Source: Viola odorata
Lineage: Eukaryota; Streptophyta; Magnoliopsida; Malpighiales; Violaceae
DNA: 64,000 nucleotides
Direction: 5' to 3'
NCBI GenBank assembly: GCA_963691705.1
Contig: OY829542.1
Coordinates: 57,019,002-57,083,001, forward strand
A program made the position numbers and the translations under genes. How positions within the stretch are numbered: the first letter of the stretch is position 1; the number at the start of each line of letters is the position of its first letter. The notes beneath the pieces are model-generated. The model was not told where the DNA came from. It did not search any database and saw nothing but the letters and a program-made list of their open reading frames with translations. This document shows positions 11,475 to 24,779 of the stretch, piece by piece.

Positions 11475-14400
11475 TTACTCCCTCGTGATTTCAAATTCGG
11501 CACCAATTGGTAGATGATCGCTTGGATGGTAGTAGTTTGGTAATCCACCAAGAACATTAGGCGAGTTAGGTTCAGGAAGTTCTAGGAAACTGACTGGTTT
11601 TATGATGTCATCTGGAGAAAAGAAGATATAGTCAAGTGTGTTTGTAAAGTCAGGGGTGCAGTTTGTGAAAGCCGGTTCTCCTCTTGTATGACCATAGAGG
11701 CTGCATAACGGGATGGGAAGTTCATCAAAACATTCCACTAGTGATGCTGACAGAGAGTTGCCGGAAACAAGGTACTGATAAACCTGGAGAATGAACACAA
11801 GAACAATGGCAACAATTAAGGGCAAATAACTTACTAGTTTTACAAGATCATGAGAATGATTGCAGAATACCATCTGATGATAAAAATGATCAAGTAATGA
11901 CATCTATGGTACCCTAACTTTTCATGGTGGCACTTAAACCAGCTAATGAGAAGTTGAACTCAAGGAAACCATCTTTGGTACCCTAACAATTAAACTCAAG
12001 GAAGATTCAGAAACTGGTGCTTAATTACAGCTAACACCAGCGTATGAAACAAAATGAATCTTAAGAATACTTAAGGGACCAAATTGAATATGAGGCAAAG
12101 TTGAAGGTGTAATTTGAAAACTTTCTATCAAGAAAGGAGGTCAAATATAGCAGGGAGCTTGGCATGAATGCTGATGGTCTGAGGGTAGAGGACTAATGAT
12201 CAAAGCCTCAAAACGAGATCAAAATGCAAAAAGCCCAAATGCAGGTTAAGGAAATATATTAATCCCAAAAGGAAAGTTTAGGAACTAACATGTCAATAAA
12301 CCAGACCAAAAACTGTAAATACTTCGAAAATAAAACACAATGACCAAACCTTATCCCCGGGAATGGAATTGAAGTCTCCGGCCAGAATAACAGAAGGTGA
12401 GCATTCAAATTTGTCTGAAACTAGGGTCTTAAATTTGGCTAACCGTGAAAGAAGATATTTAGCCTGGGCAAGCTTGACGTCAGCCCATTCAGGATCCCTA
12501 AAACAAAATGAAACCCACCGAAAATAAACAAAAATAAGGAACTGTGTGCATTCCCATTTCATTTAGAAGCCTAATGTATAAAGGCAAACTGTCCAGTGCA
12601 TCATTACCATACATAAAAACGATAAAATCATCCACCTACCAGTAGAGATGCGTGTTTGCAACAATCACAACATGAGGAAACTGGTCTTTAAGCTTAAAAG
12701 CTGCCATAACCCCAACACAGTCACGTTTGTATCTCACACGTGGGTCATTAGGATCTCCCCGATCTTCAGGACCACTTTTCAATGATGAACCTAGATATCT
12801 ATAAGTAAGTTACTGGTTTGACATGTTACACACAATAAACATCAGATATTTTATTCTTTCATCAAAAAAAAAGAGGAGACAGATCATATCAATATCTACT
12901 TAGGTACTAACAAGATGTATTCCGGCATATCCTCAAAATATTTGGTGTTAATTTCTGAATATCAGCATAAAACATAAATATCGCAGCCGTGTCTTTGCAT
13001 CAATGCTTTTGTGCTGATTTTTGATAAAAGGGAAAAGAAATTACTACCACGTTGGAACAACATCAGACCTCCAAACCAATCCGGTCCAAAAGATAAAGGA
13101 CATGTAGACCAATCAAAATTCACAAAAAAAGTATGCCCTTTATATGTTTCTTCATACATTTTGTAGTGAAGATGATATAATCAATCACTCTGAATATGGT
13201 GAGACAAACTAAACCTGGTTTTCAAAATATTAATTGCAGGAGAGAGGAAAACAAATGAAAATAAAAATATGTAATAGCATAAGAAAGTACCAGTCTTCTG
13301 TTGACCATTGTTTTCTTGATTGGTCAGTGAGCCACTGTGTTTATCAGCACTTACATTGGACTCAGCTTGAATTAGGTCTACAAGATCATTGTACTCTATT
13401 CTCTCCTCTAAGAGCAAATCTGCACTGAAACCAGGGCCAAGAAATGGAAAGTAGATGCATGAGTGACACAATTTAACATTTAGGTAAGGACAGTATATTT
13501 TTAAATACTTCTGATTTGAATGGTGGAATCATTATGTACAGTTACAATTACAGCATGCAAAGGCAGGTTAATGTAGAAGATGCAGTATCAACTAGTCCTG
13601 ATTTTCCTAGCTCCTATGCTACATGTCTGAGAAACAATGTTTCCTGTCTAGTCTTGACCATCAGCCAACAACCCTTAGCTTTAAATAACATCGTGAACCA
13701 ATTAAGCTTAGAAAAATTGACCAAGAATTAAGTATGTAGCATACCAGTTATGCTTATAAAAAATTCCACAACCGTCACGCTTCTGTCCACTTCTCTGAAT
13801 ATATATGCTGGAGTAACCATGGCTTTCAACGTTTTTCTTGTAGAAGTTATCATACTCGTCAACTTCCTGGCATGTTTGGTAATATGAATGAATAAGAAGT
13901 AAACAGAAAATACATGTCCAAATATGCATTTTCATAACTATCAATAGAACTAAAAGTACCAAAGATGAAAACAACTTTACTTGTAAAGAGAAAACAGGAG
14001 GCTGTTACATTGTGAAGAAATTTGTGAAGAAAAATTCTATTTCTACAGTCATTGTTACATTTAGCAAGCAACATCCAGGCAAAAAGCTCAAAAAAAACTT
14101 TGTGAAGAAAAATTCTATTTCTACATGAGTTGTGAAAATAGTTAAGACATCTTGATGCAGCAGAAGTTGAGAAAATTGGATGGTTCCACTAGGCAGAGAG
14201 CCATCGTCAACTCTTTTGGATCTTATAGTGCAGTGCATGCCTGAGTGCCTGGACAGATGGAAATGAGCATATTGCTATGCAGGATGTCTTGTGAGGGCAT
14301 AATTTCCTAGAATATTGTATCTCTATTTGAGATTCAAACTGGAATACTTTACTTCCATTACTAAGAGAGTTCTGTTATTGTCTTGCTTGGTTAGCATAGA

Positions 14401-17400
14401 GCTCGTTAGACAATGTATTTACTCCCATATGTATAGCACAGCTTTCAGACATTAACAATGAATTTTATTTTGTCAAAACTAACAAACAAGAAGCAAGAGA
14501 ATGTTCCTTTTTCATTCATGTGGTAAGAATAAAGGGATCATTTTTTTGTAAAAAGGGTTAAAGGAAAATAGGAAAAACAAAAAGAACCTGCAGGCAGAGG
14601 AAGTCGGCATCTAGGCTTTGGAGAACAGTTAAAATGGCCTGGGACCGAGCTTTCCACCTGCATTGAGCATAACCACAAAGGAGGGAAATCAACAACCTCA
14701 ATTTGCATCTCATATGTGATACATTCCTACTCGCCTTAACCTCATTTTGATCTAGTTCAAGGGTTTGGATTTCGCGTGGAAGGATAGATGCTCACAAGCG
14801 CAAGCTTAGACCTAGATTCACACTCGGAATCTCAACCTAATCGACTCAAGTGAGGTTCTTGATTCGAGTATTAGACCTATATTCACTCTCGGAATATCAA
14901 CCTAAGGGACAATCAATATGTTTCGAAATTTCCTGTTTTACTTGCATACAGCATGAACAACTTAGAGAATCCACTCTAACAAGGCAACGTCTCAATTTAT
15001 CAATTAATCAAAGGCTGTTTACAATGAGCCGAAGTGGCTCTATATATAATAACTCCTAAAACCTACTCGTATGGACTAATAACTGTAAAAACTAATTAAT
15101 AAATATTGTTTTAATTAATTAAACAATAATTCGCACGGCTGGGCTTCAATCTGGCCCGGTTCCTCAAGTCGCATGGCGCCTGGCGCGCATCCTGCATGCA
15201 ACAATGTCGCCCTTGGCTAAAACGTAAACAGCTCGTGCGTTTGTGCTCAAACTCAGTCACACTTGCGTTAACATCCTTAAGTTTAGGAAACAAGAGCGTT
15301 CACAAGCGTCTGACTCACACTAGCCCGAAATGGTTCGGATGGACTTGTCTGTCACGTCCGAGAGTCCTTGTCTCCGTAGAACTCTAGTGCGCTGATATGT
15401 TGACTTGGGCCTTCCGTCGATCCACTCATGCAAACGTCCTCAAACTTGGACTAGGACTAGATAACACTTTAATTGGTCCAGTAAGACGCTGAGTTTGCTG
15501 TCCAGCATAAGAGATGGTTATAATGTTCAACAGCTCAATGATTGGGATATCACTGTTGGCATTAAAGTTACTCTTGTAACTCCTCATACCATATGAATTA
15601 TCTTAAACAACAATCGGCCCTTAAACTACTACATAATGAAGCATTTCTGGATCAGAGGTTCCATACTACTCATCGCAACAAAAACATGACATGCAATGAA
15701 AAATGATTATACAGAAGAGTTGCTAGTGGGAAACAGCAAACACCAATACAAATTATGTGCAAGGGTTGCATTATTCATGAGCCAACTCTATGCCAAGAAG
15801 AATCACTAAAATATATTAAAATTAGGTGCATGAAAAAGCATGAGTGTGGAACTGTGAACACCCCATTCTTGGCAGTTCACAGGCATGAAAAATATAGTTT
15901 GAAGACTTACTTGAGGGAAGCAGATGGAGAATGTGGAAATAAAGAACTCTTCACATAAACCTGCATTAGAAAAGAAGATTTGTAACTGACAAAATCAGAC
16001 ATGGGATGATTATAACCTCGAAAACCACAGTTAAAGAAGTTCAGTTTCACGACAGAGAATCCAGGACGTGAGCCAACACTAAATCAGAACAACAATTCAT
16101 TATTGTTGGTACAATGGCTTAGATCTGTCTAGACTCTTGAGTACTAGGATTGAATACCACTCATACCAAGCATTAAGAGCTACCTGAAATTATGAAGGCT
16201 AAGGCCTAAAGAACTACCTTAGCACCTTATGAAAGAAAAGGAAAAGAATAAACAATGTATCAAGTTTGTTCCAGCTCCATAATATTGAAAAGGAGTACCC
16301 AAAAAGGAATTGAACATAAAAAAGTAATGTTTCAGCAACCAATCCAATGACCACTAAAAATCATGTCTGGGATCAAACACATAGCATTACTCAATGCTTC
16401 GGACACAGCCTTGTTAAAGTCACTGCAGCAACAAGTGAGCTATGGCACAAAGTATGCACAAGGATGCTATGCCTCCTATCACCCAAAATGACTCGACAAC
16501 TTAGTATAACTTATCAGAAGACCATAACAGCGCCAAATATGCAAACAACATCTTCATACTTATGACACATTTAGTTCAAAGGCTTCTGATTTCTTTAAAA
16601 GTCTAAGATAAATTGTAGAAAATGCTTAATCATCGATCAAATGTGAAGGGCAAAAAAGAATGTGGAACCTAAAGAGTGTTGATAAATTTTGCATACCTGA
16701 GCCAAAATGTTATAGGAAACAAGGCTGAATCTGATTCCTGCAATGTCAGGTTTAAAAATCATGATTTGTTACATACAATGATGTATATTTTATCAAATTC
16801 ACTACCTTGGTTCACTATTGTGCATCAGTGAGGAACATAGGAAGCAAATAGTAGCGTAAAGAAAAGAAAGAGTATCTAGAGTATGCAAATGGTATCTAGA
16901 GTATGCTATAACTAGCGGCTCTTGGGTCCAAACCACGGTCTTTGAGGAAGTTATGTCTATGTAGTAACTGTGGTTCCAGACTTCCAGTGTCAGCATTGTT
17001 ATTGTTAATTTGTTGGTATTTGAAGCCATTCCTTTTACCCTTTTCTTCTTGTACGAAAATGAAACATAAGGCAAGGTCAGGAGGCATAGGTCTCCATAAT
17101 TTGATGTGATTCCATGACAGTTACCATGGTGGTGACTTTGTGTAAGTTATTTTTTGGTGACTTTGTGTAAGTTATTTTTCTACCAAATGTAAGATAAACT
17201 AATGGAAGCACAACAACAAGCTAGAGCAAGAGAGCTTATTGGAGAATGGTTGCAAACACAAATAAGGGGGGGGGGGGGGGGGGGGGGAGGGGAAGTAACA
17301 GAGAGCAGGTAATGGACATGCCCAAGTCCAAGACATACAAGCAAACAAACAAGCATGAAGATAAGGAGAGAGAGAGAAAGCATTGCATACCGTCAGGGTT

Positions 17401-17472
17401 ACTTCGGGAGTAAATGTCAGCGCCTTCAAGAGAAATGAATTTGTGGCATACTGGTGACGGTGTCGTGCTCAT
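11475..17472 (-). CDS. CCR4-4: CCR4-homolog-4 / nocturnin-like nuclease (HESPERIN type)
   Basis: Endonuclease/exonuclease/phosphatase-fold protein. Relatives are Mg-dependent deadenylases, and the Arabidopsis homolog is linked to circadian mRNA turnover. Nine exons: 17472-17391, 16737-16697, 15960-15911, 14657-14588, 13866-13745, 13424-13291, 12790-12640, 12497-12350 and 11783-11475. All junctions are GT-AG and the sum is 1,107 nt, giving 368 residues (Arabidopsis homolog about 388). Visible family landmarks in order: GIRFSLVSYNILAQVYVKSS, WKARSQAIL, FLCLQEVDEYD (metal-binding Glu), KRDGCGIFYKHNCADL, VANTHLYW, AGDFNSIPGD and the C-terminal SDHLPIGAEFEI with the catalytic Asp-His pair. All key residues are present. 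An in-frame ATG at 17499 would add nine residues. Introns 1 and 3 are long and carry a G22 tract and a probable LTR. Confidence 0.93.
14750..15532 (-). mobile_element. Probable solo LTR (copia-like) in an intron of CCR4-4
   Basis: Read on the minus strand, this intron segment begins TGTTGAACATTATAACC at 15532, like many plant LTRs. It has a TATA-like TATATATAGAGCC near 15043-15031 and a pyrimidine-poor leader. The composition is more GC-rich than the surrounding intron. Within it, a phrase of about 35 bp (TTAGACCTA.ATTCAC.CTCGGAAT) occurs twice near 14807 and 14871. The far end and a target-site duplication were not found, so the boundary at 14750 is a guess. It has the same orientation as the host gene. 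Confidence 0.4.
17266..17287 (+). repeat. G22 homopolymer in intron 1 of CCR4-4
   Basis: Twenty-two consecutive G on the plus strand, followed by AGGGG. Because the gene runs on the minus strand, the pre-mRNA carries the C-rich complement. The DNA can form a G-quadruplex on the template strand, and the tract length is prone to sequencing error. Confidence 0.85.
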
Positions 17473-17499
17473 TCTGCTCAAACAAATCCTGCTGTACAT

Positions 17500-18985
17500 G
17501 GTGAGAATGAAACAGGAGATACAAAAAAAAAAGACATTAGCTCACGAATATAAAGATAATCAAATAGAAAATTGCAGAGGTTCTTTTTGGGTATGAAGGA
17601 GCGAGATACAGAAATTGTGGGTTCACCTGGTGGAGAAAGGAAGAGGGAGGCGCGTAAGCAAAGGAAGGGACCTTAGCATTTGTAGCTATTTATTTATTAC
17701 TTACAGAGTATGGAGGCACCAAATGCTTTTGGAGTTGCAACCACCGTCACCACCACCAGCAGCAACAGCTTTTCTGTTCTGCTTATAGTTCCTCTCTTGA
17801 AAGAAAAATTAATCTACGGTTAAATAATTTCAGCCGCAATAACTGTTCTTTTTCAGCCCTCTTTGGATTGATTCCCATAAGATTTTGTTTACCTCGAAAT
17901 TTGATTTAATAGCTAAAATCATTAAATTTTGTTCTTTTCCTATTTTTTAGTTGTTTAGTTTTGTCTATTTTTTATTTCTAATGATGGTATTTTTTAATTT
18001 TTTTTATATTTTTTATAAATTATAAAGTTCAACCTAATCAATTTAAAATGAAATAATTATTAAAATATATTTATAACTGAAATTAATAATTATCTTGATA
18101 TGTGTAATTATGGTTAAATTGACAACTACAGTAAAAGAATACAGAGGGAGTAGAATGATTTTGTGGCAAAATCCTGGAAATCCTCAAACCCATTTGAGTA
18201 AATATACAGTACATCCGTTGTGAGATGTTATTATGTTCACTCATTTACATTAACCAATAAATAAACTATACGTTAGGGTTGTTCGTTACAACTTAGGTGA
18301 TTTTAAAATATAAAATTTTAAAAATATTATAAATTTAGATAGTCATTGAATAATTTTCAAAATAATTCGTCCACGTATAACCATTTTATTAATTTGAGTG
18401 CCCACATAATTAGAATTATAAGTATATTATATAATTTTTCGAGTTACAAGAATAGAAAAACATAATAAAGTCATTCATACTCTTTTATTATTACTAGGTT
18501 ATTTTGGCACGTGGCGTTGTACGTGTGAAATTTATTTAGATTTGAAAATGTTAAAATATTATATTTATGTATAAAAAAGTATTTCACACAAAATATTTTT
18601 GGTATAATATAAAAGTTTTAATAATGTCTCAAAAAATGGGATTAACATAAATTTTTACTATGGTGTTTAAACTATATTGTAAGCATTATATTAGTATTGT
18701 TATTGATGTATTAATGTAGGTGTTGATAAAAAAATATTTTATTAATTCTGAAATAATTTAATTTTTAGTTCTTAAAATTAAAATAATTTTAACTCAATTA
18801 AATAATTTACTTTTGTAAATTGAAATTTAAATATTTAAAATAATATTTTATATTATTTTTATTCTAGTTCTCCAAATATTGTAAATAATTATGTAGTTAT
18901 TTAAAAACAACCACTAATGATTTTTTCTTTAAAAAATCAAACTCAATAAAAAAATAAGTTTAACATTTAATGAAAAATTATGATT
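17500..18985. other. CCR4-4 promoter side, then AT-rich non-genic DNA
   Basis: The first 200-300 bp are probably the leader and promoter of the CCR4-like gene. After about 17850 the sequence is strongly AT-rich and full of stops in all frames. I see no gene or RNA here. Confidence 0.6.
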
Positions 18986-20571
18986 TAATTAAATGTACAA
19001 ACTATTTTTCTTCATGTTTATGTATGATAAAAAATCACATAATTAGCTAAGGAAAAATAATTCCTTATCATTACAAATTTTACAAAATTAAACTTAAGTA
19101 ATTTAATATTTGTGTATATATACTTTTTAAGAATAATACATTATAAAAAGGTTTTCATAGTTTCTTTATTTTTTATTAAAAAATAGTTTATTGAGCCAAG
19201 ATAATTTCTTATTTATTTTACATATTTTTTTATAGTTTTTTAATTTTTAACTAAAAATAATAATCATTTTTTACTTTATTTTTTTATTTTTTCTCTCATA
19301 TTTTTTTATTTCTAGTTCTTATTTTAATAATGGCAATGCATGAAATAGAAAATAACAACAACAATAATAATTAAAAAAATAGTCTAAAAATAATTGTGAT
19401 TATAATTTAATAAAAGGGATAACTTTGTTAATATACTTGTCCATTGTTTTTTTCTTCTTTTCATAATAATATCATATTTTGTTATCTTTTGAAAGAAAAA
19501 AATATACTTTCTTAAATTTTTGGATTAGAATAATAATAGTAGTAATAGTTAAGTCATGAAACGTTTATTATTATTATAAATAAATAAACTATTCCAATTT
19601 TAAAATATTGTTTATTAGATTAAAATGATAATAGCGTTAAAATATTTATGTATCTCATGATTCTCATCTAATCCATAACTTTTAGCTTTTTTTCCTATAA
19701 CTTATGGCTTAGAACATGATTTCTTATTTAATTTTCTTATTTATATCAACTTCATCAACATTTCATCACTCGCATTAAGAATCCATGAGTGAGATCTTCT
19801 ATGTACTTTTTGATATGTTGTTTTTTATCATACATAAACATGAAGAAAAATAGTTAGTATATTTAATTACAAATTTTACGAAATCAAACTTAAGTAATTT
19901 AATATTTGTGTATATATACTTTTTAAGAATAATACATTATAAAAAGGTTTTCATAGTTTTTTTATTTTTTATTAAAAATTAGTTTATTAAGGCAAGATAA
20001 TTTCTTATTTATTTTACATATTTTTTATAAATTTTTAAATTTTTAAATAAAAATAATTATCATTTTTTACTTTATTTTTTTATTTTTTCTCTCATATCTC
20101 TTTCTTTCTAGTTCTTATTTTAATAATGGAAATGCATGAAATAGAAAATAACAACAACAATAATAATTAAAAAAATAGTCTAAAAATAATTGTGATTATA
20201 ATTTAATAAAAAGGATAACTTTTTTCTTCTTTTCGTAATAATATCATATTTTTTTATCTTTTGAAAGAAAAATAATATTTTCTTCAATTTTTTATTAGAA
20301 TAATAATAGTAGTAATACTTAGGTCATGAAACTTTTATTATTATTATAAATAAATAAACTATTCCAATTTTAAAATATTTTTTATTAGATAAATATGATA
20401 ATAACGTTAGAATATTTATATATCTCATCTAATCCATAACTTTTAACTTTTTGTCCTATAACTTATGGCTTAGAACGTGATTTCTTATTTAATTTTCTTA
20501 TTTATATCAACGTCATCAACATTTCGTCACTCGAATTAAGAATCCATGAGTGAGATCTTCTATGTACTTTT
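18986..20571. repeat. Composite AT-rich repeat: inverted terminal arms plus a tandem 0.7-kb body
   Basis: A body of about 740 bp at 19070-19810 is repeated in direct orientation at 19865-20571 with scattered substitutions and a net loss of about 34 bp. It runs from TTACAAATTTTAC to GAGATCTTCTATGTACTTTT. The first body is bracketed by inverted arms. The 34 bases at 19001-19034 are the exact reverse complement of 19821-19854, and the match continues outward to about 18987/19866 with two mismatches. Arm-body-arm looks like a MITE, with a second body abutting the right arm. No coding capacity. Confidence 0.8.
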
Positions 20572-21365
20572 ATAGCAGTCTATTACGTTATACAAATTTA
20601 CCCTCATCCATTTGTTATTAATTGAAAAAATAATTTAAATTTAAGGTTTTAAGGTTTTAAGGACTTTAAGTTTACGATAAATATTTATTTAATTATTTTA
20701 GGTATAATGATAACTTGTAAATTAGTAACTAACTATTAATCAATTTATTTTATTATTATTTTAATATATGACTCATGCATATTAAGTTGCAGTTTTTTTC
20801 TAGAGAGGTGGGATTCAGAGTTGTGTCATCTAATTTTAATTATCAATTTAAAGATTCAAAAGGTTACTCATTGTAACAATATCTCATTTCAAAGCTAATT
20901 TAACTTTAACTTTTTAACAACTTTAAGTTTACAATAAATATTTATTTAATATATTTTATGTACCTATCGTATGTTGTTTTGATGATGTAGATCATATATT
21001 CGACCCATAATATTATAATGATAACTAAAAATATAACCAATTTTTTTTAAAATATATCTTATCACTTTACCTAGCACAAATTTTAAGGTAAACAACATAA
21101 TTTTTTATAGTTTAAATATTCTTTCATTTCGGACACTATAGTTTTAAGATTTACATTAAAAATCCTATAATATCCTAAAATATTTTAATATAAACATTAT
21201 AAGTGGTTAAAAAATGGTAAAAAGTTTAAAAAAATTTATAAATATTGGAGGAAAATTGATTGATTGTTTATTTACAATGATTTATTGTCTCTTTTATTAT
21301 TAATTGAGATGATTAATATGCTTCTTTGAGCTTGTTTCCTTCCTTTGTGGTTTTATAGGTTTAAT
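20572..21365. other. AT-rich non-genic DNA
   Basis: I see nothing that supports a gene. Two related phrases (AATTTAAAGGTTTTAAGG-like and CTTTAAGTTTACGATAAATATTTATTTAA-like) recur at about 20660 and 20930, suggesting another degraded repeat. Confidence 0.6.
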
Positions 21366-22790
21366 ATATGTTGAAGGAGGAAAGGGAATGAAAAGGCCGA
21401 AGATTAGAGCTCAAATGATCAATTGGTGTTGAGCAGATTTTCCTGGCGCATTTCCGGCCTATCTCAAGGCCTTGAGATGAAGCGACCTGGCAGATTCCAG
21501 CTGGACAGCACTGACCATATTTTTCCGTGCTACAATTATTTATTCCTGAGTGCTTTTCTTGTCTGCTTGGGACTTGGTAAATGGAGACAAGGTGTTCCCA
21601 GCATGCTATATTCTCCCTCACGTGGCTCAAAGAAACAAAACATAGTGGAGAATGTTTAGCATGCTTGTTTTATGGATTTGCCAACTTGGGAATATTTTAT
21701 TCTTTGGGTTGACTGACCTTGGCTGCCATTTAAGTGAAGAGGCTTGAGCAAAAAAAACGTGAAGTCCAGACCAGACCAGAAGGAGAAGAGAGGGGATCGG
21801 AAGAGAGATTTTTCTCTCATCTTTTGTATTTATTTTCTATTTTCTTGTATTTTCGGATTTTATTCAAGCTTGCTGTTTTGATTGGAGTTGTAATTAATTC
21901 CTCCGATTCCTGGTAGGGATTGAGAGGTTAACAATTCCAGTATGTTGTGAGACTTGTTGTTCTTCAATAAAAACGTTTTTCATATCTCTTTTCTTGCTTG
22001 ATTTAATGACAATTTAATTGTGTTGTGTTTGAGTTTGATCAACTTAGATTTCAGCATGGTTAATTACAGTAGAATCCCTGTAGTGCCGCGTTTCTGCACT
22101 ATAGAGAACCCGAGTAGACAACTAGCGATAAGATAATTAAACCTTCTCTAAAGCTAGAAGAAGAAAAGGGTTAGTTTTGAGGTCCATGGACTGCAAGTGC
22201 GTCCATCTCAAGGTCTAGAGAAGGGCCTTCCTAATCATATCAATGAACCAGCAATCCTTGATTGTTAGGGGAGTTAGGGTCACGAAAGGAGCTTCTCCTT
22301 GAGTGACTTGAGTAGGAGGAGGCTTGGAGATCGCCCCTGGATGTATCTCTATAACTTCTCTATGAAAATTGTTTTGAAAATGTTTTATGTGTCAATGAGC
22401 AACATGGAATTGTTACCTCAAGAGATCTCTACTGGGAATAATATTTCTCTCATCCTTTCACTCTCTTTTTCTTTACTTTTTTCGTATTTCTTTTACTGTT
22501 TTTATTTAGAGCATGGCAGACTCATCTCAGGGCCTTGAGATGAAGCTGCCATGTCTCCTGCTTTATTTTATTTTCTAGTCATTTATTTTCTTGCACTGTT
22601 TTCACCTCCCCCTTCGTTTTGATCAGTTTGGTTTGGTTGTTTGCAGGAGAATGAGCATTAGGCCGATAGTCCCTGTGGATCGATCCTCTTGCCGCTATGC
22701 ACAAATCCTTTTTGCTGCTTAGTGATAAGTTGTAATCTTTTTATTTATGATCGCGGATTCGACACCCGTCAAAAATGTATAACCATAAAT
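21366..22790 (+). mobile_element. LTR-retrotransposon remnant (probable), GC-richer island
   Basis: This block is far richer in GC than the AT-rich DNA on both sides. It opens with TGTTGAAGGAGG, and near its end contains AGTCCCTGTGGATCGATCC and, 80 bp later, GCGGATTCGACACCCGTCAA. Such phrases are common near LTR ends of plant Ty3/Gypsy elements. No gag, pol or long frame is present, so it is at most an LTR or non-autonomous relic. A palindromic phrase, CTCAAGGCCTTGAG, at 21464 returns in slightly altered form at about 22527. I found no clear target-site duplication. Confidence 0.45.
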
Positions 22791-23571
22791 ATTTGATGAT
22801 TAGATTATAAAATATTAATATTTAGTATTTATTTTTAAATATCTAACCTCATCCTTTTATATTATTAAAACTCATTAATCAATAGGTGTCACAATTAATT
22901 TTAGGAAAATTTATAAATTCTCTTTTTATTTTTCACTTTCATGATTTTTTTAACTTTAAAAGTAATTTTTTCTGAAAAAATAAACCATGTATTGGCTTGA
23001 AATTATAGTTAAATAATAAAAATAAAATAAATATAATTAACCCATGTAAAAAATATTTTATGTACAATATAAAATATTTCTTTCATAAAAATAAAATTAA
23101 TGTAAATCATTTTGATAATATATGGCTAATATTGTCAATACTTATAAATAAACTTCTCAATTATTCTCATAAAAAAATTTCTTCTTTTTACCATATAATT
23201 TATGTTAGAAAAAGTATAAATATTATAATTTATTTTTCACTTTTATTTAGTTTATGTTTCTTCAACTCTCTTAAAATCAATCACTTTACTAAACTTAATA
23301 ATAAAATAAAACAAAAAATATTAACTTAAATAAAGAATATTATTCTTAAAATAATATAATAATAATTAAAATAATTTACATTTAAAAAATATATTAATAT
23401 ACATAAGTTATATTTAACAAATAGATTTAAATTTAAAAATAGATTAACTTATATTTTACTCATTGTGATTATTTTTCAATTCCATACTTTTAAAAATATT
23501 TCTCACATTGTAGCTCCATGAGTACATTACATAGATTGATTTCTTACAATCTCTTTTAATATTAAAATTTT

Positions 23572-23719
23572 CTTCCTATGAAATTATTCTTATGAACTTT
23601 TACATTTATATATTTTTAAAATTTATCATTGTTTGTGATATTGACATGACTGAAGAAAACAATGATAAATTTTAAAAATATATAAAAGTAAAAGTTCATA
23701 AGAATAATTTCATAGGAAG
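23572..23719. repeat. Near-perfect 62-bp inverted repeat (hairpin)
   Basis: The left arm 23572-23633 and right arm 23658-23719 are reverse complements with a single mismatch, separated by a 24-nt loop. The arms start and end with CTTCCTATGAAATTATTC and its complement. The flanks show no extension. It may be a small foldback MITE, or a transcribed hairpin that could feed small-RNA processing. Confidence 0.85.
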
Positions 23720-24779
23720 ATAGTTTCGGTATTTAACATATTTTAGTTCTTAAAAAAATTATCTTTCTCTTTTGTATTTTAGAATTTAAATTATTAAATT
23801 ATTTTTTTGTTAATTATAATTTAATATTATGATGCAAATATTTTATTATAAAAAATCACCTTCTTTTATGTTTCATACTATCAAAAAATTATTTAATATA
23901 AATTTAAATTCTAAAGAATATATTTAATATACATTAATTATTCATAATTTTAATATTAATTCACTTTCAAAAATATATATATAGTTTATACAAATATAAT
24001 TTATTTTTGCTAACTTTCTTAACTCGCAATACTAAGTATATTTTCTATGATAAATCATTTAATAATTTCAAGCTCTTACTTAAAAATTATGAATATTATA
24101 ATTATTTATTAATTAAATAATTTTCATTTAATAATATAAATAAAATTGCATTACTTAATTGATAAATTAATTTATAAGTTTTTTTACTTTATAATTTACT
24201 ATTATTAGTGTTATTTAAAATATTATTACAAGCTACTTCCATGTGATTTTTTAAGAGACTAACGAATGTAGGAGATCCGATTTTCTTTCCACTTTTGCCA
24301 TATAGGATTTTGTTTATTTATTTTAAAATTTGTGTTGTTGTTTAGCTTGAAATTAAAAATATTATCTAGTTTTTATCTAAAAAAATATACTAAAATCTCA
24401 AGAAATATATTTACGTAATCATAAAAAATATACTCAAAATATTTATTTTGTAACATTTTATTTTTTATTATATAATAATAATAAATTATTAACTTTATTG
24501 ATTAAAAACTTAAATATATTTTTGGATAAACTATATAAAGAAACCTTAAAGTTTACAAAATCTCCCACTTTAAACCCAATAGTTTTGAAATTTGCAATAT
24601 AAGCTTGAAATTTGCAACGTAAGCCTGCAACAAAATTACAATTTCGGTCTTTCTAATAATTAGAAAATTAAAAGATGGTAAAAAATATTATTAAGTTATT
24701 TAATTTTTTTAATTTTTTAATATATACTGGTTAATTTTTTAAGGGTGATGTTGATTCGAACTAATTAAAAATATAAATA

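Noticed and set aside
17180..17499. Poly-Pro frames on the minus strand
   Set aside because: They arise from the G22 tract in intron 1 of CCR4-4; only the start of the 17499-17236 frame is exon.
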